Positions 8,879 through 21,285 of a stretch of DNA of 64,000 nt are shown one piece after another (within the stretch, counting starts at the first letter, position 1; each line of letters begins with the position of its first letter). Below the pieces are notes generated by a model. It was not told where the DNA came from, made no database searches, and saw only the letters and a program-made list of their open reading frames with translations. Made by a program: the position numbers and the translations under genes. Origin of the DNA: Prosthecodimorpha hirschii (GTDB lineage: Bacteria > Pseudomonadota > Alphaproteobacteria > Rhizobiales > Ancalomicrobiaceae); the NCBI RefSeq assembly GCF_001305515.1, contig NZ_LJYW01000001.1, positions 854,307-918,306 on the forward strand, written 5' to 3'.

Positions 8879-9813
8879 GTGGCAGCCCCCTTCTTCTTGG
8901 CCGAGCGCAGCTTGATCGCCTCGCGCCGCGCCGTCGCGGCCGCATCGGAGAGCTTCACGTAGAGCCGGTCCGGCGAGCGCAGATCGATGGCGGTGATGTC
9001 GCGGTCGAGCAGCTTCTTGGTCTCGTCGAGACGGGCGACCTGGGCGAGCGCGCCGGCCGGCGCATCCTCGGGCAGCCGGATCTCGACCCCGTCGACGGTG
9101 ACGAGGTTCCAGCGCCGCTCGGCGACCAGCACCGCGGCCCGGATCTTGGCGCGAATCGAGGGCGCCGATTCGATCAGGCGGGTCGCCTCCTCGGCGCGCA
9201 GATTGGCGCCGATCCCGACCACCAGCGGCAGGTTGGCGTGGCGCGGCTCCAGGGTCTCGGCCATCACGGCGCCGGTCTTGTCGACGACCCGGATGCGGCC
9301 GTCATCCTGCCAGAGCGCATAGGGCCGGCGCTCGCGCAGGCTGACCACGACCTTGTTGGGGTAGATCTTCTTGACCGAGACGTCGGCGAGCCACGGGATC
9401 TCGGCGATCCGCGCGCGCGCCTTCTCGGCATTCATGAACAGGAGCGACGAGGTCGGCGTCACGTCGATCCGGTCGACGATCTCGGTCGAATCGGATTCGG
9501 CGAGCCCGCGAATCTCGATCTGCTGGACGCCGAATCCGGCCGCAGAGGTTAATTCGTCGGCGACCAGCTTGTATTGGCCGCCGAGCGCCATGCCGTAGCC
9601 GATCCAGCCGCCCAGGAAGGCGAGCGCCAGCACGGTGCCGTTGCGCCGGTCGAGGGTCTCGGCGATTCGCCCGACCGTACCGGTGACGCGACGGACAAGC
9701 CGGCCCGTGCGCGACCGACGGAAGCTCGCAGCAACTGCGCCCTCCGAAGTCGCGGCCCGGTCGGCCCGCCCCTGTCCCGTCAACGATCGCAACTCGCGTC
9801 CTCCACGATCCAT
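8875..9813 (-). CDS. ftsQ: Cell division protein FtsQ
   Basis: This 312-residue bitopic divisome protein links early and late division proteins. It has a basic cytoplasmic N-terminus, one membrane segment (about 60-78, LALAFLGGWIGYGMAL), a POTRA domain starting around VQQIEIRGL (about 95-165), then the FtsQ beta domain. The start is uncertain. The ATG at 9813 lies 34 nt inside ddl with no Shine-Dalgarno; a TTG at 9792 has GGAGGA 6 nt upstream and may be the true start, giving 305 residues. It overlaps ddl upstream and ftsA downstream, so all three are one transcript. Confidence 0.93.
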   Translation of the reverse strand: MDRGGRELRSLTGQGRADRAATSEGAVAASFRRSRTGRLVRRVTGTVGRIAETLDRRNGTVLALAFLGGWIGYGMALGGQYKLVADELTSAAGFGVQQIEIRGLAESDSTEIVDRIDVTPTSSLLFMNAEKARARIAEIPWLADVSVKKIYPNKVVVSLRERRPYALWQDDGRIRVVDKTGAVMAETLEPRHANLPLVVGIGANLRAEEATRLIESAPSIRAKIRAAVLVAERRWNLVTVDGVEIRLPEDAPAGALAQVARLDETKKLLDRDITAIDLRSPDRLYVKLSDAAATARREAIKLRSAKKKGAAT

Positions 9814-10703
9814 TTCGCCAACGCCGCGAAGGACATGCCCTCGTGTGCTGCCATCTCGGGCACCAGGGACGTTGCGGTCATGCCGGGCTGAGTGTTGACC
9901 TCGAGCACGATGACCTCGCCCTCCCCGTCACCCCGGTCGTCGAAGCGGAAATCGGTTCGTGAAATGCCGCGACAGCCGAGCGCCAGGTGCGCCTTCACGG
10001 ACATCATTTGGATACCTTGGTAAATAAATGGTTTAAGCCGAGCCGGAAGAATGTGTTCTGAGCCCCCTGGGGCATACTTGGCGTCGTATCCGTAGAAGGC
10101 TTCGCTTTTGGCGATTATCTCGGTGACGCCGAGGGCCCTGTCGCCCATCACCGCGCAGGTCAGTTCCCGTCCGGGCACGTAGCGCTCGACGATCACACGG
10201 TCGCCATAGGGCCAGTCTTCGCGCAGAAGTTCCTGCGGCGGATGGGTCCGATCCTCCTTGACGATGATGACGCCGAAGGAGGAGCCCTCCGCGACCGGCT
10301 TGACCACATAGGGCGCCGGCAGGACGTGCTCGCGCGCGGCCTCCTGTCGGCTGACGGTGCGGCTTTCGGCGACCGGCAGGCCGACCGCCTCGAACACCAT
10401 CTTGGCCTTGTCCTTCTGCATGGCCAGCGCCGAGGCCAGCACGCCGGAATGGGTGTAGGGGATGCGCAGCGTCTCCAGGAGACCCTGGATAAAGCCACCC
10501 TCGCCGAAGCGCCCGTGCAGGGCGTTGAAGGCCACGTCGGGGCGCAGGGCCGCCAGTTGTTCGGCGATATCGTGGCCGACATCGATCTCGCTGACCCGGT
10601 AGCCGGCCTCGACCAGCGCCGCCGCGCAGGCCGCGCCCGACTTCAGCGAGACCGGCCGCTCGGAATCCCAACCGCCCATCAGCACCGCGACGTGCTTCGT
10701 CAT
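9780..10703 (-). CDS. ddl: D-alanine--D-alanine ligase
   Basis: This 307-residue ATP-grasp enzyme makes the D-Ala-D-Ala dipeptide used by MurF. The N-terminal substrate loop ERPVSLKSG (about 15-23), the family signature HGRFGEGG (63-70), the ATP-grasp lid region EGSSFGVI and the Mg-binding LEVNTQPGMT are all present. The start MTKHVAV at 10703 is chosen because GGAGGG lies 6 nt upstream, whereas the in-frame ATG at 10709 abuts that box. The length matches DdlB. It sits between murB and ftsQ, its usual dcw position. Confidence 0.97.
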   Translation of the reverse strand: MTKHVAVLMGGWDSERPVSLKSGAACAAALVEAGYRVSEIDVGHDIAEQLAALRPDVAFNALHGRFGEGGFIQGLLETLRIPYTHSGVLASALAMQKDKAKMVFEAVGLPVAESRTVSRQEAAREHVLPAPYVVKPVAEGSSFGVIIVKEDRTHPPQELLREDWPYGDRVIVERYVPGRELTCAVMGDRALGVTEIIAKSEAFYGYDAKYAPGGSEHILPARLKPFIYQGIQMMSVKAHLALGCRGISRTDFRFDDRGDGEGEVIVLEVNTQPGMTATSLVPEMAAHEGMSFAALAKWIVEDASCDR

Positions 10704-10782
10704 TTCCATCCCTCCGGTCGAATCGGGATGGCCCGGCCGATCCGGGCCGGGGCGCATCCGCCAGGACACATGCGATTTCGCG

Positions 10783-11730
10783 TCAGATCAGACCGTGAAA
10801 CGGCAGGATCTCGCGACCGGGCGCGAAATGCCCGAACCGCTTGATCTCCCATTCCAGGCGTTCGCCGGTCGCCTCGTAGACGCGGGCGCGCACGGTCTCG
10901 CCGAGGGATTCCACGTCATGGGCGGTGGCGGCGCCGAGATTGATCAGGAAGTTGCAGTGCATCTCGGAGACCTGGGCGTCGCCGACGCGCAATCCCCGGC
11001 ATCCGGCCGCGTCAATCAGCTTCCAGGCGCTGTGTCCGGCCGGGTTCTTGAAGGTCGAGCCGCCGGTGCGCGACCGGATCGGTTGGGCCGCCTCGCGATG
11101 CGCCGTGACCGCCGCCATGGCGGCGCGGATCTCGTCTTCCGGCGCCGGCACGCCCTCGAACAGGGCGGAGGTGAAGATCAGATCGGCGGGTGCGGACGAA
11201 CCCCGATAGGCATAGCCCATATCGGCATTGGTCAGGGTGTGCAGACGGCCCTGCCGGTCGACGGCGCGGACCTCGACGACCCGCTCGCGCGTCTCGCCGC
11301 CATTGGCGCCGGCATTCATCCGGAGCGCGCCGCCGATGCCGCCCGGGATGCCGAAATAGAAGGCGAAGCCGCCGAGCCCGGCGGCGAGCGCGGCCTCGGC
11401 CAGCTTCTTGTCGGGCACCGCCGCGCCGGCCCTGAGCCGGTTCGGCGCGACCGACTCGACCTGGCCGAAGCCGCGCGCCGACAGCCGGATGGTGACGCCC
11501 GGAATGCCGCCCTCGCGCACCAGCAGGTTGGAGCCGAGGCCGATCACCGTGATCGGCACGCCAGCCGGCACGCGACCCATGAAGACGGCGAGATCGGCCT
11601 CGTCGGCCGGCTGGAACAGGAGCTCCGCCGGGCCGCCGACGCGGAACCAGGTCAGCCCGGTGAGGTCGTAGCCGGGCTGCAGGGCGCCGCGGATGCCGGT
11701 CGTGTCGATCTGGGCGAGGAGGTCGCTCAT
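10783..11730 (-). CDS. murB: UDP-N-acetylenolpyruvoylglucosamine reductase MurB
   Basis: This 315-residue FAD enzyme reduces UDP-GlcNAc-enolpyruvate to UDP-MurNAc with NADPH. FAD-binding segments [21 protein letters not shown] and [16 protein letters not shown] are seen, as is the catalytic-serine region [11 protein letters not shown]. It is a type IIb MurB by length. The frame is open far upstream within murC, but similarity starts at [11 protein letters not shown] (11730), 11 nt after the murC stop. The Shine-Dalgarno is weak, so coupling to murC translation is likely. A 79-nt gap separates it from ddl. Confidence 0.97.
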   Translation of the reverse strand: MSDLLAQIDTTGIRGALQPGYDLTGLTWFRVGGPAELLFQPADEADLAVFMGRVPAGVPITVIGLGSNLLVREGGIPGVTIRLSARGFGQVESVAPNRLRAGAAVPDKKLAEAALAAGLGGFAFYFGIPGGIGGALRMNAGANGGETRERVVEVRAVDRQGRLHTLTNADMGYAYRGSSAPADLIFTSALFEGVPAPEDEIRAAMAAVTAHREAAQPIRSRTGGSTFKNPAGHSAWKLIDAAGCRGLRVGDAQVSEMHCNFLINLGAATAHDVESLGETVRARVYEATGERLEWEIKRFGHFAPGREILPFHGLI

Positions 11731-11741
11731 GGCCGGGCCGC

Positions 11742-13178
<1,437 letters not shown>

Positions 13179-13309
13179 GGGTCGTCTCTCCTGTGCGGCC
13201 CCTTCTGGGGCATGTCTGTCCGATGGTCCGGGCGGACCGTCCGGTTCGAGCGCCGTCTTGGGATGAGGCGCCAACCGCTTGTGGTATCGGGTCTTTCGAC
13301 CCCGCGAAA

Positions 13310-14404
13310 TCAACCTTGTGCGACCGCCTCGACGAGATCGGCGAGCCGGGCGACCGCATCCGGGCGCCCCTGCGCCCGCGCCGCCGCGGCGGCCGCAGCC
13401 AGCCGATCGGGTTCGCGCATGAAGCCCGCGAGGGTCTCGGCCAGGCGCTCCGGCGTCAGCTCGGCCTGCCGGATCGTCCAGCCGCCGCCGGCCTCCTCGA
13501 GCACGCGCGCATTCTCGGCCTGGTCCTGGTCGAGCGCATGCGGCAGCGGCACCATCAGGCCCGGCCGGCCGATCACGGCCAGTTCGCCGACCGTCGACGC
13601 GCCGGAGCGGCACAGCACCAGATGGGCCTGCGCGATCCGCGCCGGCAGGTCGACGAAGAACGGCGCCGTCTCGGCCTCGATGCCGAGCCCGGACAGCGCC
13701 GTCCGGGTCCGCTCCATGTCCTCGGCGCGGACCTGCTGCACCAGCTTCAGCCGCGCGCGCAGGTCGGCCGGCAGCAGGGCCAGCGCGGGCGGCACGGCAT
13801 CGGAGAAGAAGCGGGCCCCCTGGCTGCCGCCGAAGACCAGGAGCCGGAACTCGCCCCCGGCGACCGGCGGATCATACGGGATCGTCGCCGCCTCGATGAC
13901 CATGTCGCGGACCGGATTGCCGGTATGGACGCATTTGGCGGCGAAGGGTTCGGCATGGCGGGTGCGCGAAAAGGACAGCGCAATCCGGTTGACGCGTTTC
14001 GCCATTGCGCGATTGGCACGGCCCATCACGGCATTCTGGTCGTGCAGGATGGTCGGCACATGGTGGATGACGGCCGCGAGCAGCGGCGGCACGGTCGGGT
14101 AGCCGCCGAAGCCGATCACGGCGGCCGGATTGACATCGGCCAGCAGCTTCCAGGACTGCCGCAGCCCGCGGATCATATGCCAGGCGGTGCGCATCACCGC
14201 GATCGGCGACCGGCCGCGGTAGGTCTCGGAATCGATGATGTGGATCGCCCGGGCCGGGAAGGCGCGGCCGTATTTGTCGGCGCGCTCGTCGGTGGCCAGA
14301 TCCACCGTCCAGCCGCGCCGGCCGAGTTCGGCGGCGAGCGATTCGGCGGGAAAGAGATGGCCGCCGGTTCCCCCGGCGGCGACCAGGATCGTGCCGCTTC
14401 TCAC
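13310..14404 (-). CDS. murG: Lipid II synthase MurG (UDP-GlcNAc transferase)
   Basis: This 364-residue GT-B glycosyltransferase adds GlcNAc to lipid I on the cytoplasmic membrane face. The glycine-rich loop [10 protein letters not shown] (11-20), the second loop [10 protein letters not shown] and the C-terminal domain with GGSQGA and [10 protein letters not shown] are present. The start codon is GTG at 14404, overlapping the ftsW stop as GTGA, so translation is coupled. The length is typical (about 355-370). Confidence 0.97.
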   Translation of the reverse strand: MRSGTILVAAGGTGGHLFPAESLAAELGRRGWTVDLATDERADKYGRAFPARAIHIIDSETYRGRSPIAVMRTAWHMIRGLRQSWKLLADVNPAAVIGFGGYPTVPPLLAAVIHHVPTILHDQNAVMGRANRAMAKRVNRIALSFSRTRHAEPFAAKCVHTGNPVRDMVIEAATIPYDPPVAGGEFRLLVFGGSQGARFFSDAVPPALALLPADLRARLKLVQQVRAEDMERTRTALSGLGIEAETAPFFVDLPARIAQAHLVLCRSGASTVGELAVIGRPGLMVPLPHALDQDQAENARVLEEAGGGWTIRQAELTPERLAETLAGFMREPDRLAAAAAAARAQGRPDAVARLADLVEAVAQG

Positions 14405-15582
14405 GCCAAAGCCTCCAGGGGCTGCTCATCGTGGATCGAACGCGCGATGCGCGTGGTCTGCGCCCGCCGGCGGGTCAGCGCCAGCAGCCAGCTCATGCCG
14501 AGCGCGACCGCGATCAGCGACGACCCGCCATAGGAGATGAAGGGCAGCGTCATGCCCTTGGAGGGGACCAGATGCAGGTTCACGGCGAGGTTGATGGCGC
14601 TCTGCACCCCGAACAGGGTGACGAGCCCGGTCACGGAGAAGCGGATGAAGGGATCGTCGGTGGCGAGCGCGTGCCTCAGCCCGCGCAGCACCACATAGGC
14701 GATCACCGAGGCGAGGATGAGGCAGGCCAGGATGCCGAATTCCTCGCCCATCACGGCGGCGATGAAGTCGGTATGGCTGTCCGGCAGGATCCATTTGACG
14801 GTGCCCTCGCCCGGACCGCGGCCGAGCCAGCCGCCGCTGGCGAAGCTGTCCAGCGCCTTGTCGGCCTGGAACGCCGTCGAGTTCGCCTTGGCGCCTTCCA
14901 TCCCGTTGAACTTGGCCAGGAACTTGTTGATGCGCGCGGTCACGTGCGGCAGCATCGTATAGGCCGCATAGATGCCGCCGACGCCGGCCGCGCCGAGCAC
15001 CATGACCCAGAAGATCGGCACGCCGGCGACGAAGAAGATCGACCCCCAGGCGATCACGGTCAGCATGGTCTGGCCGAAATCGGGCTGGGCGACGAGCAGC
15101 CCGATCATCGCGATCAGCAGCAGCACGGCGAACAGGATGCCGGGGATCTCCGGTCGCCGCTGGCGCTCCGCGAACAGCCAGGCGACCACGATCACGAAGG
15201 CCGGCTTGACGAATTCCGACGGCTGAACGGTGATGCCGGCGATCGTCAGCCAGCGCCGCGCGCCCTTGATCTCCTGGCCGAAGAACAGCGTCGCGGCGAG
15301 CAGCGCGATGCCGCCGATCAGGGTCACCAGCGCCATGCGCCGGACCAGGCGGGGCGTGAAGAAGGAGCCGACGAACAGCACCAGCAGGGCCGGCAGGAAG
15401 AAGGCCGCGTGCCGCTTGACGAAATGGAACTGGTCGGCGCCGATCCGCTCGGCGACCGGCGGGCTGGCCGCGAAGGACATCACCAGCCCCGTCACCATCA
15501 GGGCGACGAAGGCGGCGAGCAGCGAGCGGTCGATGGTCCACCACCATTCCGCAAAGCTCGAGCGATCCGTACGGGCGACCAT
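14401..15582 (-). CDS. ftsW: Peptidoglycan glycosyltransferase FtsW
   Basis: This 393-residue SEDS-family polymerase works with FtsI to build septal peptidoglycan. It is strongly hydrophobic with about ten membrane segments and shows SEDS hallmarks such as GARRWL, QPSEFVKPA, SHTDFIAAVMGEEFG and the C-terminal GMTLPFISYGGSS. The start MVARTDRSSFAEWW at 15582 has GGGGAGAG 4-5 nt upstream. A 255-nt gap separates it from murD, large for this cluster and room for an internal promoter, although none is convincing. Confidence 0.97.
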   Translation of the reverse strand: MVARTDRSSFAEWWWTIDRSLLAAFVALMVTGLVMSFAASPPVAERIGADQFHFVKRHAAFFLPALLVLFVGSFFTPRLVRRMALVTLIGGIALLAATLFFGQEIKGARRWLTIAGITVQPSEFVKPAFVIVVAWLFAERQRRPEIPGILFAVLLLIAMIGLLVAQPDFGQTMLTVIAWGSIFFVAGVPIFWVMVLGAAGVGGIYAAYTMLPHVTARINKFLAKFNGMEGAKANSTAFQADKALDSFASGGWLGRGPGEGTVKWILPDSHTDFIAAVMGEEFGILACLILASVIAYVVLRGLRHALATDDPFIRFSVTGLVTLFGVQSAINLAVNLHLVPSKGMTLPFISYGGSSLIAVALGMSWLLALTRRRAQTTRIARSIHDEQPLEALA

Positions 15583-15837
15583 GATCTCTCCCCTGCGAGA
15601 AGCGGCCGGGCGGGTGCGGCGAAGCACCTGCGGGACGCATCGGCAGACCAATAAAGTCTTAACCTTGACACTTCGTTAGCCAGGCGGCTCGAACGGCGCC
15701 GGACGGCACGGAATACGCTTGGACGCGACTGGAAACTGAGGACCGGCCTGAAACCCGCCGGCAACGCAGCGAATGCCCGACGTGAGGATACCCGTTCATC
15801 CACCTGGAGCCACGGACTTTCCCCGGCAGGCACGCAT

Positions 15838-17235
15838 CTATGCCCCCTCGCGCGGGACGAGCCCGTCGATCTGGCGCACGAGGGTGCGGAAATGGTCGCC
15901 GCGGACCTCGAAATTCTTGAACTGGTCGTAGGACGCGCAGGCGGGCGACAGGAGCACGACCGATTCCGGCGCGCCGTCCTCGGCCGCATCGCGCGCCGCC
16001 GCCGCCAGCGCCGCCGCAACGGTGCCGCTCTTCTCGTAGGCGACATTGCCGTCGAGCGTGCCGGCGAACTCCTCGGTCGCGACCCCGATCAGATAGGCCT
16101 TGGCGACGCGCGGAAAGAAACTCTCCAGCGACGTGATGCCGCCCGTCTTCGGCTTGCCGCCCGCGATCCAGTAGATGCGGTCGAAGCTGGCCAGCGCCTG
16201 CGCGGTCGAATCCGCGTTGGTCGCCTTGGAATCGTTGACGAACAGGACCCGGCCGCGGCGGCCGATCAGTTCCATGCGGTGGGCGAGCCCCGGAAAGGTC
16301 CTGAGGCCCGCCATGATGGTGCGGTGGTCGAGGCCGAGCGCGCGCACGGCGGCGACCGCGGCGGCGGCGTTCTGGCCGTTATGGGCGCCGCGCAGCGCGG
16401 CGATGCCGCCGAGATCGCCCGCGACCGTCGCCGACGCCGTCGCCGCCTCGATGATGTGGCCGGCCTCGTAGTAGAAGCCGTGGGCGACCGGGTTGCGGTT
16501 GGAGATCCGCACGACGCGCGTGCCGCGCTGCTCGATCCGGTCGGCGATCGCCGCCGAGAGCGGGTCGTCGACGCCGACGATCGCGGTCGCCGCGCCCGCG
16601 ACCAGGCGCTCCTTGATGGCGGCGTAATTGGCCATGGTTCCGTGCCGGTCGAGATGGTCCTCGCTCAGATTGAGCAGGATGCCGACGGTCGGATCGATCG
16701 ACGGCGTCGTGTCGATCTGGAAGGACGAGCACTCGATGACGTAGTGGCGGCCCGGCTGCGGCGGGTCGAGCGACAGCACCGCGCGGCCGATATTGCCGCC
16801 CATCTGAACGTCGCGGCCGGCATGGGCGAGGAGATGGGCGATCAGCGCCGTGGTGGTCGACTTGCCGTTGGTGCCGGTGATGGCGATCAGCGGCGCGTCC
16901 GGGCAGCGCGCGCGCCGCTCGCGGCAGAAGAGTTCGACATCGCCGAGGATCGGCACGCCGTGCGACAGGGCGAGGTCGACGCTCCAATGCGGCCGCGGAT
17001 GGGTCAGCGGCACGCCCGGCGCCAGCACGAGAGCCGACAGGCCGCGCCAATCGACATCGCGCAGCGGATCCGTGGCGAAGCCCGCCGCCGCCGCGCGCGC
17101 CATCGCCTCGGCATTGTCGTCGGCGAGGATCGGCACGGCCCCGCCGGCCCGCAGGGCCTCCGCCGTCACCATGCCCGAGCCGCCGAGCCCGACCACCGCG
17201 ACCTTGAGACCTCGGAAGCTTTCGACCGGGATCAT
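15838..17235 (-). CDS. murD: UDP-N-acetylmuramoyl-L-alanine--D-glutamate ligase MurD
   Basis: This 465-residue ligase adds D-Glu to the peptide stem. The N-terminal Rossmann fold ([11 protein letters not shown]), the ATP loop GTNGKSTT (121-128), the [12 protein letters not shown] segment and the C-terminal [20 protein letters not shown] motif are all visible. The start at 17235 follows the mraY stop by 4 nt, with GAGGTGA 4 nt upstream, a tight operonic junction. The length matches the family. Confidence 0.97.
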   Translation of the reverse strand: MIPVESFRGLKVAVVGLGGSGMVTAEALRAGGAVPILADDNAEAMARAAAAGFATDPLRDVDWRGLSALVLAPGVPLTHPRPHWSVDLALSHGVPILGDVELFCRERRARCPDAPLIAITGTNGKSTTTALIAHLLAHAGRDVQMGGNIGRAVLSLDPPQPGRHYVIECSSFQIDTTPSIDPTVGILLNLSEDHLDRHGTMANYAAIKERLVAGAATAIVGVDDPLSAAIADRIEQRGTRVVRISNRNPVAHGFYYEAGHIIEAATASATVAGDLGGIAALRGAHNGQNAAAAVAAVRALGLDHRTIMAGLRTFPGLAHRMELIGRRGRVLFVNDSKATNADSTAQALASFDRIYWIAGGKPKTGGITSLESFFPRVAKAYLIGVATEEFAGTLDGNVAYEKSGTVAAALAAAARDAAEDGAPESVVLLSPACASYDQFKNFEVRGDHFRTLVRQIDGLVPREGA

Positions 17236-17239
17236 CGGC

Positions 17240-18322
17240 TCACCTCAGCTTCAGGGTCGACAGGCCGATCAGGGCGAGCACGAAGGCGATCACCCAGAAG
17301 CGGATCACGACCTGCGGCTCCTTCCAGCCGAGCTGTTCGAAATGATGATGGATCGGCGCCATCTTGAACACGCGCTTGCCGGTCAGCTTGAAGCTGGTCA
17401 CCTGGATGATGACCGAGAGCGCCTCCATCACGAAGATGCCGCCGACGATGGCGAGCACGATCTCGTGCTTGGTGGCGACCGCGACCGTGCCGAGCAGGCC
17501 GCCCAGGGCGAGCGAGCCGGTATCGCCCATGAAGATTGCCGCCGGTGGCGCGTTGAACCACAGAAAGCCGAGACCCGCCCCGATCACCGCGCCGAGCACC
17601 ACCGCCAGTTCGCCGGTGCCGGGCGTGTGGTTGATGTTCAGATAGTCGGCGAAGACGGCGTTGCCGGTCGCATAGGCGATGATGCCGAAGCTGCCGGCGG
17701 CGATCATCACCGGCACGATGGCGAGGCCGTCCAGGCCGTCGGTCAGGTTGACGGCATTGCCGGCCCCGACGATCACCACCGCGCCGAACGGGATGAAGAA
17801 CCAGCCGAGATTGATCAGCGCATCCTTGAAGAACGGGAAGGTCAGCGAGGTCGCATAGGGGATCTTGCCGGCCGACATGATCGTCCAGACCGCGACGCCG
17901 GAAATCAGGATTTCCAACCCCATGCGCTGCCAGGCCGAGAAGCCCTTGTGCGACTGCTTGGTGACCTTCAGGAAGTCGTCGAAGAAGCCGATCATGCCGA
18001 AGCCGACCATCACGATCAGCACGACCCAGATGTAGATGTTGGTCAGGTTGACCCAGAGCAGCGTCGAGAAGATCACGCCGGACAGGATCATCAGCCCGCC
18101 CATCGTCGGCGTGCCCTTCTTCAGAAGGTGCGACTGCGGCCCGTCCGCGCGGATCGGCTGGCCCTTGCCCTGCTTGACGCGCAGCGTGTTGATGATCGCC
18201 GGTCCGAACAGGAAGACGAACATCAGCGCGGTCAGGATCGCCCCGCCGGTGCGGAAGGTGATGTAGCGAAAGACGTTCAGCGCCGCGAGCTTGTCGGAGA
18301 ATTCGCCGAGGAGATAGAGCAC
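17240..18322 (-). CDS. mraY: Phospho-MurNAc-pentapeptide translocase MraY
   Basis: This 360-residue integral membrane enzyme transfers phospho-MurNAc-pentapeptide to undecaprenyl phosphate, giving lipid I. It has about ten hydrophobic segments with family motifs [16 protein letters not shown] (catalytic aspartates), [13 protein letters not shown] and the histidine motif [13 protein letters not shown]. The start is GTG at 18322 ([10 protein letters not shown]) with GGGGAGGAA upstream; the long N-terminal open frame beyond it is the antisense shadow of murF. It sits 20 nt after murF. Confidence 0.97.
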   Translation of the reverse strand: MLYLLGEFSDKLAALNVFRYITFRTGGAILTALMFVFLFGPAIINTLRVKQGKGQPIRADGPQSHLLKKGTPTMGGLMILSGVIFSTLLWVNLTNIYIWVVLIVMVGFGMIGFFDDFLKVTKQSHKGFSAWQRMGLEILISGVAVWTIMSAGKIPYATSLTFPFFKDALINLGWFFIPFGAVVIVGAGNAVNLTDGLDGLAIVPVMIAAGSFGIIAYATGNAVFADYLNINHTPGTGELAVVLGAVIGAGLGFLWFNAPPAAIFMGDTGSLALGGLLGTVAVATKHEIVLAIVGGIFVMEALSVIIQVTSFKLTGKRVFKMAPIHHHFEQLGWKEPQVVIRFWVIAFVLALIGLSTLKLR

Positions 18323-18342
18323 GTTCGGGTTCCTCCCCGGGG

Positions 18343-19770
18343 TCAGGCCCGTTCCGGTTCCGTCTGGGCCGCGAAGCGCGCCTTGAGCGCGTCCACGATC
18401 GGGATCATGCGGCTGCCGAGCGATCCCTTGACCATGACCACGTCGCCGGCGCGGATCTCGCCGGGCAGATTCGGTTCGAGACCGGCCGACGTTTCCGCAT
18501 AGGCCCCGTGCAGGGGGTCCGGCAAGGCCTGCCAAAGGGCATGCATCAGCGGTCCGCACAGATAGGCCCGGTCGACGCCCGCCTCGGCCAGCGGTCCGGC
18601 GAGCGCGGCGTGCAGTTCGGCGCCGGTCGGCCCCAATTCGCGCATGTCGCCGAGCACCGCGATGCGGCGCCCGCCCGGTCCGGGACGGGACTGGCCGAGC
18701 AGCGCGATCGCCGCCCGCATGGACGCCGGATTGGCGTTGTAGCTTTCGTCGATCAGGGTCGCGGTGCCATCCGGCAGGGCGAGCGTGAAGCGGGCGCCGC
18801 GGCCCTTCGGCGGGGCGAGCCCGACCAGGGCGGCGGCCGAGCGGTCGAGATCGGCGCCGAGCAGCACGGCGGCGGTCAGGATCGCCAGCGCGTTCATGGC
18901 GATGTGCCGGCCCGGCGCGCCGATCTCGGCGGTCACCGTGCGGCCGAGGATGCTGGCGGTCAGCGTGCTGGCGTCGGGGCGCAGGTCGACCGTGAGCAGT
19001 CGGCTCTCCAGCCCCTCGCCTTCGCCGAAGCGATGCACCGTGGCGCCGCAGCGGCGGGCGGTCTCGATCAGGATCGGGGCGGTCGGGATGTCGCCGTTGA
19101 CGACCGCATGGCCGCCGGGCTCCAGCCCGGAGAAGATCTCGGCCTTCGCCGCCGCGATCTCGTCGACCGAGGCGAAGAATTCCAGATGCACCGGCGCGAC
19201 CGTGGTGACGACCGCGACATGCGGACGGACCATGCCGGTCAGCGGCGTGATCTCGCCGGCATGGTTCATGCCGATCTCGAACACGCCGAATTCGGTGTCG
19301 GCCGGCATGCGCGCCAGCGTCAGCGGCACGCCCCAATGGTTGTTGAACGAGGCGACCGAGGCATGCACCCGGCCGTGCTCGCGCAGCACCATGGCCAGCG
19401 CCTCCTTGGTCGAGGTCTTGCCGACCGAGCCGGTCACCGCGACGATCCGCGCCGCCGTGCGCGCCCGCGCCGCGATGCCGAGCCGGACCAGCGCGGCGAG
19501 CACGTCGTCGACCGCGACATAGCGCCCGTCCGACGGCAGATCGGCGAGCCGCGCCTCGGCGACCACCGCAAAGGCCGCGCCGCGTTCGAGCGCCTTGGCG
19601 ACGAAGTCGTGGCCGTCATGCAGGTCGCCCTTGATGGCGAAGAAGGCCTCGCCGGGCTGAATCGTGCGGCTGTCGATGGAGATGCCGGTCGCCGCCGCGC
19701 CGGCCGGGCCGACCACGCGGCCGGCCATGGCGGTCGCCAGGGCATCGAGGGTCCAGAGCGGCGCAGTCAT
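18343..19770 (-). CDS. murF: UDP-MurNAc-tripeptide--D-Ala-D-Ala ligase MurF
   Basis: This 475-residue ligase adds D-Ala-D-Ala, completing the pentapeptide precursor. The ATP loop TGSVGKTS (113-120), [22 protein letters not shown] and [14 protein letters not shown] are characteristic MurF motifs. The ATG overlaps the murE stop as ATGA (19770-19767). The length is within the family range (about 450-480). Confidence 0.97.
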   Translation of the reverse strand: MTAPLWTLDALATAMAGRVVGPAGAAATGISIDSRTIQPGEAFFAIKGDLHDGHDFVAKALERGAAFAVVAEARLADLPSDGRYVAVDDVLAALVRLGIAARARTAARIVAVTGSVGKTSTKEALAMVLREHGRVHASVASFNNHWGVPLTLARMPADTEFGVFEIGMNHAGEITPLTGMVRPHVAVVTTVAPVHLEFFASVDEIAAAKAEIFSGLEPGGHAVVNGDIPTAPILIETARRCGATVHRFGEGEGLESRLLTVDLRPDASTLTASILGRTVTAEIGAPGRHIAMNALAILTAAVLLGADLDRSAAALVGLAPPKGRGARFTLALPDGTATLIDESYNANPASMRAAIALLGQSRPGPGGRRIAVLGDMRELGPTGAELHAALAGPLAEAGVDRAYLCGPLMHALWQALPDPLHGAYAETSAGLEPNLPGEIRAGDVVMVKGSLGSRMIPIVDALKARFAAQTEPERA

Positions 19771-21224
19771 GCGGATACCTCGGCGAGGGCCGCACGGGCG
19801 GCGTCGTGGTCGGAGAAGGGCAGCACCCGGTCGCCGACGATCTGGCCGGTTTCGTGGCCTTTGCCGGCGATGACGAGAATATCCCCGTCCTTCAGCAGGC
19901 CGACCGCCCGGCGGATGGCCTCCGCCCGGTCGCCGATCTCGATCGCACCGGGTGCGGCGGCCAGGATGGCGCGGCGAATCGCGGCCGGATCCTCGCTGCG
20001 CGGGTTGTCGTCGGTGACGATCGCGACATCGGCGAGGCGGCTGGCGATTTCGCCCATGATCGGCCGCTTGCCGGGATCGCGGTCGCCGCCGCAGCCGAAC
20101 ACCGCGATCAGCCGTCCGCGCGCGAAGGGCCTGAGCGCCTCCAGCACCTTCTCCAGCGCGTCGGGCTTGTGCGCATAGTCGACGAAGACGGGCGCGCCGG
20201 CCGCGGTGGTGCCGACCAGATCGAGCCGCCCGGAGGCGCCGGTCAGGCCTTCGAGCGCCGCCAGGGCCTCGGCGACGGACGTGCCGGTGACGATGGCGAG
20301 CCCGGCGGCGACCAGCGCGTTGGAGACCTGGAAGGTGCCGAGCAGCGGCAGGCGGACGGTGTGGGTGCCTCCCGCCGCCGCGATCCTGACGATCTGGCGG
20401 AAGCCGTCCGGCTCCACGTCGAGCACCTTGAGGGCCGTCCCGGCCCGCCCGACGGTCAGCAGGTCGAGCCCGCGCCGGGTCGCATGTTCGGCGGCGCGCC
20501 GGCCGTGTTCGGTGTCGACATCGACCACCGCCCCCTGCCCGGGCGCCAGCAACTCGTCGAAGAGCCGCATCTTGGCGGCGAAATAGGCTTCCACCGTCGG
20601 ATGGTAGTCGAGATGGTCGCGCGACAGATTGGTGAAGGCGCCGGCGCCGATGCGGACGCCGTCGAGCCGGCGCTGGTCGAGCCCGTGCGAGGAGGCCTCC
20701 AGCGCGACATGGGAGACGCCCTCGGCGGCGAGGCCGGCCAGCGTGCCGGCGAGATCGACCGGATCGGGCGTCGTCAGGCTGCCGTAGAGCGCGCCCTTCG
20801 GGCCGACCACCCCGATCGTGCCGATCGAGGCGGCGGCCTTGCCGGTATCGGCCCAGATCTGGCGGACGAAGGCGGCGATCGAGGTCTTGCCGCTGGTCCC
20901 GGTGACGGCGACGATGGTGCCGGGCTGCGGGCCGGCGAGCCGGGCGGCGGCGATGGCCAGGGCGCGGCGCGGATCGGGCGCCGTGATCACCGGAACCGGC
21001 AGGCCGCCGAGGGCGGCAGCATCCGCGGCCAGCACCGCAACGGCGCCGCGACCGACGGCATCGCCGGCGAAACGGGCGCCGTCCGCCTTGGCGCCGGCGA
21101 GCGCCACGAACAGGCCGCCGGGAGCGACCTTGCGGCTGTCGGACGTGACCGCGGTCACCTCCACGGCACCGAGGCCGTCCGGCAGGCCCGGCGTCAATTC
21201 GTCGAGGAGTGCGTCGAGGCGCAT
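19767..21224 (-). CDS. murE: UDP-MurNAc-L-Ala-D-Glu--2,6-diaminopimelate ligase MurE
   Basis: This 485-residue ligase adds the third stem residue. The ATP loop TGTSGKTS (108-115), SSHGLDQRR and [12 protein letters not shown] are present. The substrate-selecting motif reads [13 protein letters not shown] is the form found in meso-diaminopimelate-adding enzymes, so the peptidoglycan should be of the A1-gamma, Gram-negative type. It lies about 60 nt after ftsI. Confidence 0.97.
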   Translation of the reverse strand: MRLDALLDELTPGLPDGLGAVEVTAVTSDSRKVAPGGLFVALAGAKADGARFAGDAVGRGAVAVLAADAAALGGLPVPVITAPDPRRALAIAAARLAGPQPGTIVAVTGTSGKTSIAAFVRQIWADTGKAAASIGTIGVVGPKGALYGSLTTPDPVDLAGTLAGLAAEGVSHVALEASSHGLDQRRLDGVRIGAGAFTNLSRDHLDYHPTVEAYFAAKMRLFDELLAPGQGAVVDVDTEHGRRAAEHATRRGLDLLTVGRAGTALKVLDVEPDGFRQIVRIAAAGGTHTVRLPLLGTFQVSNALVAAGLAIVTGTSVAEALAALEGLTGASGRLDLVGTTAAGAPVFVDYAHKPDALEKVLEALRPFARGRLIAVFGCGGDRDPGKRPIMGEIASRLADVAIVTDDNPRSEDPAAIRRAILAAAPGAIEIGDRAEAIRRAVGLLKDGDILVIAGKGHETGQIVGDRVLPFSDHDAARAALAEVSA

Positions 21225-21285
21225 GATCGTCCCGATCCTTCGGTCGAAAACTCGAACCCGCGGGTAGCGGAACGCAACGAAACGG

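Noticed and set aside
15583-15837. Promoter for ftsW in the murD-ftsW gap
   Set aside because: A TTGACA is present only on the plus strand (about 15664), facing away from ftsW; no convincing minus-strand pair of hexamers was found.
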